Origin: Sphingomonas sp. 8AM
GTDB taxonomy: Bacteria > Pseudomonadota > Alphaproteobacteria > Sphingomonadales > Sphingomonadaceae
DNA: 64,000 bases
Reading direction: 5' to 3'
NCBI RefSeq assembly: GCF_902506455.1
Contig: NZ_LR733844.1
Span: 1,127,788-1,191,787 of the forward strand
This document shows, in pieces, positions 34,201 to 40,709 of the stretch. The position numbers and the translations under genes were made by a program. Below the pieces are notes generated by a model, which was given only the letters and a program-made list of their open reading frames with translations, was not told the DNA's origin and made no database searches. Position 1 is the first letter of the stretch. The number at the start of each line of letters is the position of its first letter.

Positions 34201-34683
34201 CTCGCCTCGCAACTGGGCGGCGCGTTGATCATCCAAAGCGCCCCCGGGCTTGGAACGAACGTTGAGCTGTGGTTGCCCGTCAGCGACGCCGCGCCCGACC
34301 TCCCCAATCTTTCGCGCGACACCGCTGCGGTGTCACGCGCCGGGTCTGCCCTACTTGTTGACGACGAGGAGCTGGTGCGCATCAGCACCGCCGATATGCT
34401 CTCTGATCTCGGCTTCGATGTCACTGAGGCCAGCTCCGGCGAGGAGGCGCTCCGTATCGTCGCTGGAGGAGCCCGCTTTGACCTGCTCGTAACCGATCAC
34501 CTCATGCCTGGGATAACCGGCGCCGATCTCGCAGCGGCGATCCGGAGCATCCGGCCTGACCTTCCCGTGCTCCTCGTGTCCGGCTATGCCGAGAACGAGG
34601 GCTTAGCCGCCGACCTTCCCCGCCTCACTAAGCCATTCCGCAAGGACGAGCTCGCCTCCAGTCTGGCACAGCTCTCGGTGTAA
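31207..34683 (+). CDS. Hybrid sensor histidine kinase with GAF and PAS domains
   Basis: This 1158-residue cytosolic kinase has no membrane segments. Domains in order are GAF (about 15-165), GAF (180-335), PAS (345-470), GAF (490-635), PAS (640-765), HisKA (795-865; phosphorylated His near 810 in LTGGVAHDFNNLL), HATPase_c (905-1020; NLAVNARDAMPDGG and GKGTGLGLSMVHGL) and a C-terminal receiver with Asp1097 in VTDHLMPG. The start is GTG at 31207. The ligand is unknown; several GAF/PAS modules suggest chromophore or small-molecule sensing. It has no adjacent response regulator, but a lone receiver lies at 44445-44795 in the same island. Confidence 0.93.
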   Translation: MNDDASREPSQQQHLLTASERLVTARSISEVVEVLRDTTRNTVGAEGIAVVLKDGDRCAYVAEDAVSPLWQGESFPQNACISGWAMRHGQTVTIRDVRLDERIPQEAYARTFVRSLVMVPIGRPEAVAALGAYWSEVADHDDGAVERLEALARLATIAVENARLTAARDRAHALSTAQNRILELAVEDAPLKDTLTEIVREVETLSDTGVLGSILLLDEDGRHLRHGAGPSLPTEYNEAIDGINVGPSVGSCGKAAFTGEAVFVSDISSDPLWADFRDLALSHNLCACWSIPIRSANATLLGTFAMYHRQQRVPQKADLEIVDFVVRTAALVIERSASETSLRRSEARYRQIVEGAEDFAIVTFDAEGRVTGWNRGAENIVGHDAAYAIGRPGDFFYTKMDRSSGAFWREVECARREGRAVNERWHLRSDGRRFWGSGLMMPLAMDHGGFMKFFRDGTAEHEAEANLRASEERLRFLAEVEERLFRSADAEHAMAAATELLGRRIGASRCAYADVEENGDTFHIRRDFVDAGLATSAGTYSLDLFGARAASDMRGGNVLVVQDVGAELDDVGVDTFRSIGIEAIICCPLIKAGRLTAMMAIHQNQPRNWTADEIALTRDVVERCWAHVERVGSEARLRDSEERLRLAVTNAEVGFWDVDIVNDVLIWPARTKAMFGISPDVPVTMQDFYEGLHPEDRAATSEAFAAAADPARRALYDVDYRTIGKKDGVVRWVAAKGRGVFDDLGRCLRVAGTAVDITPRKVAEEALRELNATLEARVELAVAEREVAQEALRQSQKMEAMGQLTGGVAHDFNNLLTPIVGALDMLQRKGLGGEREQRLIDGAAKSADRAKTLVQRLLAFARRQPLQAVAVDVAKLVHGMGDLVSSTTGPQIKVAVEAPDDLPAARADPNQLEMAILNLAVNARDAMPDGGTLRISAARAAARGGERPGLKAGDYIRLSVADTGAGMDEATMVRAIEPFFSTKGIGKGTGLGLSMVHGLASQLGGALIIQSAPGLGTNVELWLPVSDAAPDLPNLSRDTAAVSRAGSALLVDDEELVRISTADMLSDLGFDVTEASSGEEALRIVAGGARFDLLVTDHLMPGITGADLAAAIRSIRPDLPVLLVSGYAENEGLAADLPRLTKPFRKDELASSLAQLSV

Positions 34684-34755
34684 ACGAGGCCGGCTATGCG
34701 CGGTCACGGACCCGAAAGCGGCCGGTCCGCAAACCACCAGCTACCGCCATACCGG

Positions 34756-35274
34756 TTATGGCCGATCGACCTCGTCCACCTCAGCGCCCTGCTCAATCAG
34801 CCTCTGCGCGATCCATCGGTAAGGCAGGTGGCAGCTCGTCCATGGATGCCGTAACTCGGCCGTTGCAGCCCTCCAAAACTCGGTGAGCAGTCGCTGTTCC
34901 CGCACGAACGGGCGCAGCACGTGCAGTGCAAGGCGAACCTCGACCGTGCCGACCGCCTCACGCGCCGACCGCTGCGCCGCCTCGCGCAGCACCTGAAGCG
35001 ACAGGTTGATCAGCGCGTGCCGGTGAGCGCGGCGCCGGGCACGTTGCTTGCCATAGGGCAGCGGTAGCAGATCGATCCGCGGCGCCGCGCAGTGCCGCGG
35101 ACACTTCAGCGCCGATCGCGCCGCCCGCCAGTCGGTGTTCCCGCCATTCGCCCGGACCTCGGCGATCAGCGCATCCAGCTCCCATACCTCGGTCGCCTTG
35201 CAACTTCGGCAGGTGACGCGAACCTGAGCCTCGACCCGGTATAGGTCGTGCAGGGTCTTCGGATCGCCAACCAC
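34756..35274 (-). CDS. Hypothetical protein with N-terminal zinc-ribbon-like cysteines
   Basis: The 172-residue basic protein carries VTCRSCKATEVWELDALIAE and LKCPRHCAAPRIDLL, a CxxC/CxxxC pair about 40 residues apart that could bind zinc. The C-terminal half is helical and Arg-rich. A GTG start at 35274 is nine bases after the stop of 35284-35487, so the two form an operon. Similar short zinc-knuckle proteins are frequent in alphaproteobacterial prophages, but no specific function is known. Confidence 0.55.
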   Translation of the reverse strand: MVGDPKTLHDLYRVEAQVRVTCRSCKATEVWELDALIAEVRANGGNTDWRAARSALKCPRHCAAPRIDLLPLPYGKQRARRRAHRHALINLSLQVLREAAQRSAREAVGTVEVRLALHVLRPFVREQRLLTEFWRAATAELRHPWTSCHLPYRWIAQRLIEQGAEVDEVDRP

Positions 35275-35283
35275 ATCCGCTGA

Positions 35284-35487
35284 TTACGCAATCGCCGGCA
35301 GCGGCAACTGCTCGCCCCGGACTGCCAGCACCGTACGCGCTTGAAGGGTCGCGTCGACTGCCTGCCGATAGTGCACGGTCCCCCACCTTTCGGCCTCGTC
35401 CAAGCCCACCGGCGACCAATCGTCGCTCGGGTAGCAGGCGTCATAGATCGCGCGCGCAGCCGCACGCAGCAGGAGATCGTGCTCCAT
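35284..35487 (-). CDS. Hypothetical 67-residue protein, possibly SOS-controlled
   Basis: The protein reads MEHDLLLRAAARAIYDACYP, then a mixed helical region ending VRGEQLPLPAIA. AAGGAG lies seven bases before the ATG. A perfect GAAC-N7-GAAC box sits 77 bp upstream, in the divergent region shared with the thermonuclease-like gene. It is translated ahead of 34756-35274. Family not recognised. Confidence 0.6.
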   Translation of the reverse strand: MEHDLLLRAAARAIYDACYPSDDWSPVGLDEAERWGTVHYRQAVDATLQARTVLAVRGEQLPLPAIA

Positions 35488-35563
35488 GGCAAGGCTCCTT
35501 GATGTCGGTACGCCGTCGATCGGCGGTGCCGGCAAGCTACGCCGATGCCGCCGCGATTCGCAA

Positions 35564-35578
35564 GAACATTGCGGGAAC
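35564..35578. promoter_or_regulatory. SOS box in the island, GAAC-N7-GAAC
   Basis: GAACATTGCGGGAAC matches the alphaproteobacterial LexA operator exactly. It is 15 bp upstream of the ATG at 35593 and lies between divergent genes. Confidence 0.65.
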
Positions 35579-35592
35579 ATGGGCTTGCTGAC

Positions 35593-35997
35593 ATGACGCT
35601 CGCCATGATCGCCACGCCGCTGCCACCTCTCGTCTGCCATGTCGTCCGCGTTCATGACGGTGATGGCCCGCTGTGGTGTCGATCAGGCGTGAAAATCCGC
35701 ATAGCAGGGGTGCAGGCACCGGACTTCGAGAGCGCAGCGCCGTGTCGGCGACCCGCGTCACAGCGACGTGCCTATGTCTGCGACGATCGCGCAGCTAAGC
35801 GCAGTCAGCAGATCATGGAGCGGCTGACGCTCGGCAAGCGGCTCGCCTGCCAGCCGGTGGGCAACAGCTACGAGCGCGTGGTCGCCCGCTGCACGCTGCC
35901 GGATGGCCGATCGTTGTCCTGCGCGGCCATGGCGACAGGGGCAGCTGCACGCTGGGATCGATACTGGCGTCAGTACCGCATGGGCGAGTGCCGGTAG
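35593..35997 (+). CDS. Thermonuclease-like (SNase fold) protein
   Basis: The 134-residue protein resembles staphylococcal-nuclease-like domains: VVRVHDGDGPLWCRSGVKIR and IAGVQAPDFESA follow the DGD...RxxGxxAPE pattern that holds the calcium-binding Asp and catalytic Arg, and LTLGKRLACQPVGNSYERVV continues the barrel. The usual E of APE is D here, so activity is uncertain. An ATG at 35545 is also in frame, but it would place the SOS box inside the coding region; 35593 is preferred. Two extra cysteines are present near the C-terminus. The SOS box makes damage-induced expression likely. Confidence 0.7.
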   Translation: MTLAMIATPLPPLVCHVVRVHDGDGPLWCRSGVKIRIAGVQAPDFESAAPCRRPASQRRAYVCDDRAAKRSQQIMERLTLGKRLACQPVGNSYERVVARCTLPDGRSLSCAAMATGAAARWDRYWRQYRMGECR

Positions 35998-36050
35998 CGA
36001 AAGCAGCCTGATTAAGGCCGGCGACCTCTCTCAACACCGTGCTGTGCGGA

Positions 36051-36485
36051 CTAGCGCTCGGTCTGCCGCTCGGTTTGTGGAAAGAAGTGCTCGATCACGT
36101 CCTGCGCGAGCCGCGCCGGACGCATCGTGGATGCATCGAGGCAGCACCAGCTTGACTTAACTTCGGCGAGAACCTCCTCGCCGCGCTTGATCACGGTTTC
36201 GTAGAAGGCGCGCGCTCCATGCACCTTTTCCAGGAGGACAGTGGCGATCACATCATCCTCAAGGAATGCTGGCTTTCGATACGTGATCTCGTGCTTGAGC
36301 GCGACCCACAGGTGCTGCGCTGCAATCTCCGCTGGTGCCAAGGCGCGCCAGTGATCGAGCACAGCCGCCTGTACCCACTTCAGGTAGCTCGCGTTGTTCA
36401 CGTGGCCCATGAAGTCGATGTCGACCGGCTCGATGCCGATGGAGAAGCGATGCGGTGCGGCGTTGATCACGCCTCTCCGTACCAC
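36051..36485 (-). CDS. Acyl-CoA thioesterase, 4HBT (hot-dog) family
   Basis: A 144-residue hot-dog domain. The signature VDIDFMGHVNNASYLKWVQA contains the catalytic Asp and the HVNN turn of YbgC/FadM-type thioesterases, followed by ITYRKPAFLEDDVIATVLLE. These enzymes hydrolyse short or medium acyl-CoA. The start is GTG at 36485 or a second GTG five codons later with GGAG upstream. A small uncharacterised frame ends six bases before it on the same strand. Confidence 0.87.
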   Translation of the reverse strand: MVRRGVINAAPHRFSIGIEPVDIDFMGHVNNASYLKWVQAAVLDHWRALAPAEIAAQHLWVALKHEITYRKPAFLEDDVIATVLLEKVHGARAFYETVIKRGEEVLAEVKSSWCCLDASTMRPARLAQDVIEHFFPQTERQTER

Positions 36486-36490
36486 ATCCT

Positions 36491-36691
36491 TCAGGGTACG
36501 TGCAGCCGATACCTGGATGGGTTGAAGACCATTACAGGGTCGCGTCCAGCTCGCTGCGTACGATAGATCATCCGATTGTTTCGTTCGAAAACGTCCGCTC
36601 GCGTCACGTGCAATCCATGCAGTGTCACCTGCTCATCAGCGTGACGTAAGATAGGTGGTTTGATGTCGACCCCACGCTCATTTGGGCGCAC
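36491..36691 (-). CDS. Possible small hypothetical protein
   Basis: A 66-residue frame, MRPNERGVDIKPPILRHADE to the end NPSRYRLHVP, lies directly upstream of the thioesterase gene. Codon use is mixed and no domain is visible. The tight spacing favours a real gene, but it could be chance. Confidence 0.3.
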   Translation of the reverse strand: MRPNERGVDIKPPILRHADEQVTLHGLHVTRADVFERNNRMIYRTQRAGRDPVMVFNPSRYRLHVP

Positions 36692-36720
36692 GCTAGTCGC
36701 CTACATGCTGGGGAAAATCG

Positions 36721-37143
36721 ATGTACCGGGTCGTTTTTACCAGCAGAGCGTCCTCGAATTTCAGTCGGGCCTAGATCAAGGCGTTGTGCGAAGCAGCGGC
36801 GGTTCGGAACGAGGTAAACGGCATCACTGGCCTCTTCCTCTCTGACGGCAGCCGGTTCTTACAAGTGATTGAAGGCGAGGGGGAAGACCTAGACGATCTT
36901 ATGCGGCGCATCGTGCGCAATCCGCGGCATCATGATATAATCATCGTGAGTTCGCATAGGATTGAACATCGTGAGTTTCATAACCGAACGATGAGCCAAC
37001 CCTTATACGGGGTTGGTGATGATCCAGACGACTACGTAGAGCGCATAAAGGAAGAGCTTAGAGAGGTGTCAGACGATCACCTAAAGGCTATGTTCATCGG
37101 CTTCGCTTATCTCGCTCGCAATGCGCGCTTTCGCTACGAATAA
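36721..37143 (+). pseudogene. BLUF-domain protein with in-frame TAG stop
   Basis: From the ATG the frame reads MYRVVFTSRASSNFSRA, the expected first BLUF strand and helix, then meets TAG at 36772-36774. It continues in the same frame with IKALCEAAAVRNEVNGITGL and FLSDGSRFLQVIEG, including the conserved Asn and Gln, to a normal end. A TTG at 36784 could restart translation but would lose the first strand and its flavin-contacting Tyr/aromatic position (already Phe6 here). A nonsense mutation is the simplest reading; readthrough is another. GC is lower than in the intact copy at 14036-14500. Confidence 0.75.
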
Positions 37144-37226
37144 GCCCGAGGGTTGCCCTTGCCGACCCAAACCAAATAGCGCCAGCCGATCGGCACGATA
37201 GAGAGCCGACGCGTACCCTCCTCTGA

Positions 37227-37406
37227 TCAACTCAGCGGTAGTCTTACAGCGAATATGCTAAGTCGCTCTGCCATACGATGAACCTCCTCGGCCTCTCTGC
37301 CGAGGCTTGCAGCCAGCGACTTGATGTTCGCACCGCCAGCAACCTCTCTGCGCAGCTCATTGATGTCCGTTTGTGTCCAACGCCTCTTTTGATAAGCGTC
37401 GGACAT
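37227..37406 (-). CDS. Small Myb/SANT-like HTH protein
   Basis: The 59-residue product reads MSDAYQKRRWTQTDINELRR, then AASLGREAEEVHRMAERL. The K-R-W-T-x-x-D...L pattern with a second helix of the IA..LGR.....R type is typical of short Myb/SANT-like HTH proteins in alphaproteobacteria. No ribosome-binding site stands out. The role is unknown. Confidence 0.55.
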   Translation of the reverse strand: MSDAYQKRRWTQTDINELRREVAGGANIKSLAASLGREAEEVHRMAERLSIFAVRLPLS

Positions 37407-37530
37407 CACCCGACTAGATGCCGCAGCAGCCACACTCGAAAATCGTGTGAGATCATCGACCCGCCAAGAAGAACGAGAGCGGTTCCAATCGGGGCAAGCC
37501 AAATCAGGCTGACAAAAGTCCACATCCAAG

Positions 37531-37779
37531 TCACCGGTTTGCCGTAGCCAGTTTTGGATCCAGCAAGGCGCGCAACGACGATGGTTCGTCATCTATGGTG
37601 CTGGCTTGTGGCGAGTGGGTGGACGAATACCGCTCCTCTCCGCTCGCATCATAGTTTTCTATGCGATCGGCGTAGCTAGCGGCCAATTCCCTGTGCGAAA
37701 GTTTTGCCTGTGGCGAAGTGGCTGCCGCTGCCGAGGCCGCCGCAACACGTTGACGAAGATAAAGCTCTTTGAGATCCAT
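37531..37779 (-). CDS. Small hypothetical protein, ELY family copy 1
   Basis: The 82-residue protein begins MDLKELYLRQRVAAASAAAA and contains SHRELAASYADRIENY. The N-terminus resembles the divergent gene at 38033 (MDMNELYRVHQ, then ISHAGRASGYAALI): both have ELYxxxQ, an Ala-rich stretch and a SH..xA..YA.xI motif. AAGGGAG precedes the ATG. The family is not recognised. Confidence 0.55.
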   Translation of the reverse strand: MDLKELYLRQRVAAASAAAATSPQAKLSHRELAASYADRIENYDASGEERYSSTHSPQASTIDDEPSSLRALLDPKLATANR

Positions 37780-38032
37780 CGACGACGCTCCCTTGTAAGC
37801 GGGAGCACGGGGTCTCTCTGCCGCTGGCGCTTACGGTAGTAAGCCAGTGGTGCCTTCAATGTGGGGGTTGTTGCGGGAACTACAATGGGCTCATCGACGT
37901 GCAGCCTCGACGCCGCCGCAGCTTGTCCGATGCTCCACCACCACCCATATACATGATACTGCCTGCTTCCAATTTGCGAGCGCCGGCGGCTGAGAGACAT
38001 GGCGCTCCCGCTTGCTAGCAAGGAGCCGAACC

Positions 38033-38209
38033 ATGGACATGAACGAGCTATATCGCGTTCACCAAATCTTGATCACGCAGGCTACGAATGCGGCATCGAT
38101 CGAGGCACGGATCTCACATGCGGGACGTGCCAGCGGCTATGCAGCGCTGATTGCGGAAAAGCAGCTCACTTTTGGCGTTGATCGGCCAACGCTGGTTTCT
38201 TCGTCATGA
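38033..38209 (+). CDS. Small hypothetical protein, ELY family copy 2
   Basis: A 58-residue protein, MDMNELYRVHQILITQATNA followed by SIEARISHAGRASGYAALI. AAGGAG lies six bases before the ATG. Its stop overlaps the start of the next gene (ATGA), so it is the first gene of a probable three-gene unit with 38206-38493 and 38499-38663. It is related to 37531-37779 on the opposite strand. Confidence 0.6.
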   Translation: MDMNELYRVHQILITQATNAASIEARISHAGRASGYAALIAEKQLTFGVDRPTLVSSS

Positions 38210-38493
38210 TCGATGAGGAAGCAAAGCGGCAGACACCTGCCAAGCCGCTCCGCTTCCGCTCCCGCGCAAGCCAACCGCAGATCTCCCGCGAGGCTGCTGC
38301 ACGGGAGGGATCGATCCTCAGAGCCGCAGTGGCGGCACTCGGCATGCAAGGTGCTCAAGCCTTCCTTAACGGCCACAACGATCAGCTTGATGGTCGACCG
38401 CTTGCGATCGCGGCCAGCAGCGCAGAAGGCTACGAGGCCGTGTCGGCTGCAATCACCGCTATCGCGCCGGTTGCGCCGACGATCGCGGCTTAG
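38206..38493 (+). CDS. Protein with MbcA/ParS (DUF2384)-like toxin-binding region
   Basis: The 95-residue protein ends in AFLNGHNDQLDGRPLAIAAS followed by EGYEAVSAAITAI. This follows the W/FLxxxNxxLxGxxPxxxAxxxxGxxxV pattern of the toxin-binding domain of MbcA/ParS/Xre antitoxins. An HTH domain, present in full antitoxins, is not seen. Translation is coupled to 38033-38209 and to the small gene that follows. No RES-domain toxin lies next to it, so its partner would have to be novel or be elsewhere. The similarity is a pattern judgement only. Confidence 0.55.
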   Translation: MIDEEAKRQTPAKPLRFRSRASQPQISREAAAREGSILRAAVAALGMQGAQAFLNGHNDQLDGRPLAIAASSAEGYEAVSAAITAIAPVAPTIAA

Positions 38494-38498
38494 CGCGC

Positions 38499-38663
38499 GT
38501 GGTCGGAACGACGCTCCGCGTGGCCCGCATCGCCGATGGCGAGCATGCGGGACGCTGGAGCTTGTGGTCCGATTCTGAGCAGCGCTGGGCCGGTGTGCTC
38601 TACGTCACGGAACGGCACGCCACAGAAGCGCTGCGACATCTTACAGGCAAGGTCGCCGGCTAA
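38499..38663 (+). CDS. Hypothetical 54-residue protein
   Basis: Starting at GTG six bases after the preceding stop, the frame reads VVGTTLRVARIADGEHAGRW, then WAGVLYVTERHATEALRHLT. Codon third positions are GC-rich. The small beta-strand/helix arrangement is unlike known toxins. It probably shares the transcript of the DUF2384-like gene. Confidence 0.5.
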   Translation: MVGTTLRVARIADGEHAGRWSLWSDSEQRWAGVLYVTERHATEALRHLTGKVAG

Positions 38664-38744
38664 AGCTGGACAATCGCAAAGACGTTGCTGGATGCCTAGC
38701 AGGCATACGTATGTTGCCAGCACAAACCGCAGGAGAGCTTGAGA

Positions 38745-38888
38745 ATGACTGAGCAAAATAAAACAGCTGAGCGCGGCCAAAATGACGCAGGCAAGGACGG
38801 GGAAGATCGCGACATTCTCGGGAAGCTCCAGGAAGACCTGACCTCGGAAGATCTGAAAGGCGACGCACGCGACAGCAAGGGCGAGTAG
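38745..38888 (+). CDS. Small acidic, disordered protein
   Basis: The 47-residue protein MTEQNKTAERGQNDAGKDGE is extremely polar (Asp, Glu, Lys, Gly, Gln) with no hydrophobic core. CAGGAGAG lies about eight bases before the ATG. Such stress-induced hydrophilins are common in sphingomonads, but this assignment is a composition argument only. Confidence 0.5.
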   Translation: MTEQNKTAERGQNDAGKDGEDRDILGKLQEDLTSEDLKGDARDSKGE

Positions 38889-38933
38889 TTCATGGCGGTG
38901 GTGCTTAAAAGGCGCCACCGCGATTGATCATAG

Positions 38934-39074
38934 CTATAATGTTCCCGCGAACCCCGTTGCGACGGCAATAGCTAAGGTCGCAACTGCGAATAGCACAAGG
39001 CAGAGAAACCCTGCCGTCGCCTTGATCTTACGTGCTACCTTACCCAGAACCCGGTGCCTCCTCGTCTGTTGCAT
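38934..39074 (-). CDS. Small single-span membrane protein
   Basis: The frame encodes 46 residues: a basic start (MQQTRRHRVLGKVARKIKAT) and one hydrophobic helix AGFLCLVLFAVATLAIAVA. AGGGGC precedes the ATG. Its first 35 bases overlap the end of the upstream gene 39040-39510 in another frame. Positive-inside topology is clear. It could be chance, but the helix is uninterrupted. Confidence 0.42.
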   Translation of the reverse strand: MQQTRRHRVLGKVARKIKATAGFLCLVLFAVATLAIAVATGFAGTL

Positions 39075-39510
39075 GCTGCCCCTCGGCACCGGTCATGCCC
39101 GACGCCTCTGCCGCTGCGATCCCGGAGGTGTCTTCGATCTTAATGGTGCGACCCTGCATGACCTCAGTTCTAACCCGTGATCCATCGTCGTCCTGATTGG
39201 GACCGCGCGGACCTGGCTTCGGCCCGGTCTCGCCCTGATCGGTGAAGTGGTCGTCACCTTGCGCCGCTGCGTTGGGGTTCGCGCTGCCATCCTGCCCGGC
39301 TTGGCCGCCGCCATGGTAGCCGATGTTCGACTGGCCGCCGTGCTTCGGAAAGCCTCCGCTCCGATCGTCGTTGCCGTCACGGCCGTTCGGGTAGCTCCCG
39401 CCACCGCTCTCGCCTTGTTCACTTCGACCGCTCGGGTCGGTGTTCACGCCGTCTGGCGCGCCCTTCATGTCATCACTGCCTGCGGCGGGCATCGGCTTGC
39501 GATCGCTCAT
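39040..39510 (-). CDS. Low-complexity hydrophilic protein
   Basis: A 156-residue protein of almost only Gly, Asp, Ser, Asn, Gln and Pro (for example GGGQAGQDGSANPNAAAQGD). It is probably disordered. The second ATG is preferred because AAGGA lies six bases before it and abuts the first. No signal peptide is present. Similar hydrophilic proteins occur beside stress genes in sphingomonads; the role is unknown. Confidence 0.55.
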   Translation of the reverse strand: MSDRKPMPAAGSDDMKGAPDGVNTDPSGRSEQGESGGGSYPNGRDGNDDRSGGFPKHGGQSNIGYHGGGQAGQDGSANPNAAAQGDDHFTDQGETGPKPGPRGPNQDDDGSRVRTEVMQGRTIKIEDTSGIAAAEASGMTGAEGQHATDEEAPGSG

Positions 39511-39516
39511 GGTCAT

Positions 39517-39858
39517 TCCTTATGCTATTGTAGCAAGGAACGCATCGGGCGGGTGATCGGGCTCTGGGTGCGCGGTGACAGCAGGCAACCATCTCCACGC
39601 CAGCTTAGATCATACGTCGATGTTGCCAAGGCGGCCGCACGCAGCCAAGATGACGACAGGTCTCTACGGACCTGCTGCGCCTCGCTCTTGAACCTATCTC
39701 CCTTGAGCGAGGCGCGCTTTCCTCAAACGCGCCATTTCATATTGACGATTGGCTGCAATACGCACTTACGGGCCAATCCCGCCTGCAGACAGAAGGTCGC
39801 GCCGACTGCGCCTAGGTGTGGGTAGCCCGACTTATCGTTGACGGCGCTAGGCCTACGT
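39517..39858. other. Intergenic stretch with no firm gene
   Basis: About 340 bp between two minus-strand genes. A plus-strand frame ending near 39813 encodes a protein-like stretch (HIDDWLQYALTGQSRLQTEG) but has no usable start codon, so it may be a gene remnant. No repeat or RNA gene was seen. Confidence 0.4.
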
Positions 39859-40329
39859 TCAAGGAGCGGGCGGGTATCCGCCCCATGGTAGCGGCCTTTG
39901 TGCAAGCTGCTCACGATCCGTTGGTGGTACTCGAATCCGATCCTCTGTCCCTTGCGGCTGACAGCCAAGCGCCTGAAAAATATCGTGTCCGTTCGCGAGA
40001 CGCGGGTGGGCGCTGAGCATATCCTGCTGGATGGTGAGACACCTACGGTCGTTCGCCTTCGAGATGGTTGTAGCCCGGTCTCCAGCGCGGAATAGGATTG
40101 CGGCGCCTACCAAGAAGAAGGCACCCCCGATCCATCCTGCCCACTCCGCCTTGATGTCGACTGTCGTCCACAGGAGGATCAGCGCCAAGCCAAGACCTAG
40201 GCTATAACCTCCAGCCCAAACCCAGGTCGGATCGGCGAAGCGGATCAAGGGCGAAGATGCAAAGGCGATCACCGCTGCAAAGGGGATCGCGGCGGCCGCG
40301 AAAGGACGAAGGTTGCTCGGCAACTCCAT
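39859..40329 (-). CDS. Small integral membrane protein
   Basis: The 156-residue protein starts MELPSNLRPFAAAAIPFAAV and has three to four hydrophobic helices (about 10-30, 40-60, 72-92) before a soluble C-terminal half of about 60 residues. The start lies five bases after the stop of the XRE gene, so the pair forms an operon. No family is recognised. Confidence 0.6.
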   Translation of the reverse strand: MELPSNLRPFAAAAIPFAAVIAFASSPLIRFADPTWVWAGGYSLGLGLALILLWTTVDIKAEWAGWIGGAFFLVGAAILFRAGDRATTISKANDRRCLTIQQDMLSAHPRLANGHDIFQALGCQPQGTEDRIRVPPTDREQLAQRPLPWGGYPPAP

Positions 40330-40333
40330 GTTT

Positions 40334-40573
40334 CTAGCCCAAGCTAAGACGAACGCCGGCACCACCCACTGGCGAAGGCGCTCCCTCGCTCAGGAAGATG
40401 ACTCCAGCATCGACCAGGGCAGCCTGGATCGTTTCGACCGAGGCCTGCTGAACTTGCTGGCCACTCTCGAAGCGCTTGATTGTGGCAATGCCCAACCGCG
40501 ATGCGGTTACGAGATCAGCAGCGGTCCAGCCGAGCAGGATGCGGGCGGCGCGACACTGTTCGGCTGTTATCAT
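40334..40573 (-). CDS. XRE-family transcriptional regulator
   Basis: The 79-residue protein is a single helix-turn-helix domain: ITAEQCRAARILLGWTAADL, then GIATIKRFESGQQV with the typical third helix. Its C-terminal tail (IFLSEGAPSPVGGAGVRLSL) matches a common alphaproteobacterial subfamily. It is divergent from the small-gene cassette beginning at 40710, with a palindrome between them. It is a candidate repressor of that cassette. Confidence 0.82.
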   Translation of the reverse strand: MITAEQCRAARILLGWTAADLVTASRLGIATIKRFESGQQVQQASVETIQAALVDAGVIFLSEGAPSPVGGAGVRLSLG

Positions 40574-40620
40574 GCTGATACGTTTAGCATCAAATAGTGC
40601 TTGAACGCCAGCGCCAACGA

Positions 40621-40637
40621 TGATACCTCAGGTATCA
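40621..40637. promoter_or_regulatory. Palindromic operator between XRE gene and cassette
   Basis: TGATACC-TCA-GGTATCA is an inverted repeat with 7-bp arms, 48 bp upstream of the XRE start and 73 bp before the cassette. A second, weaker repeat (TGCTGATACGTTTAGCA) overlaps the XRE start codon. Confidence 0.5.
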
Positions 40638-40709
40638 GACGGCCGGGTAAGGAGATTGAGCCCTCCACACCCGGCCTGACCCAACCACCTGACGAAGAGG
40701 TGATAGGCT

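Noticed and set aside
39640..39813. Protein-like frame ending HIDDWLQYALTGQSRLQTEG...
   Set aside because: No ATG, GTG or TTG start in frame after the upstream stop; kept only as a possible gene remnant.
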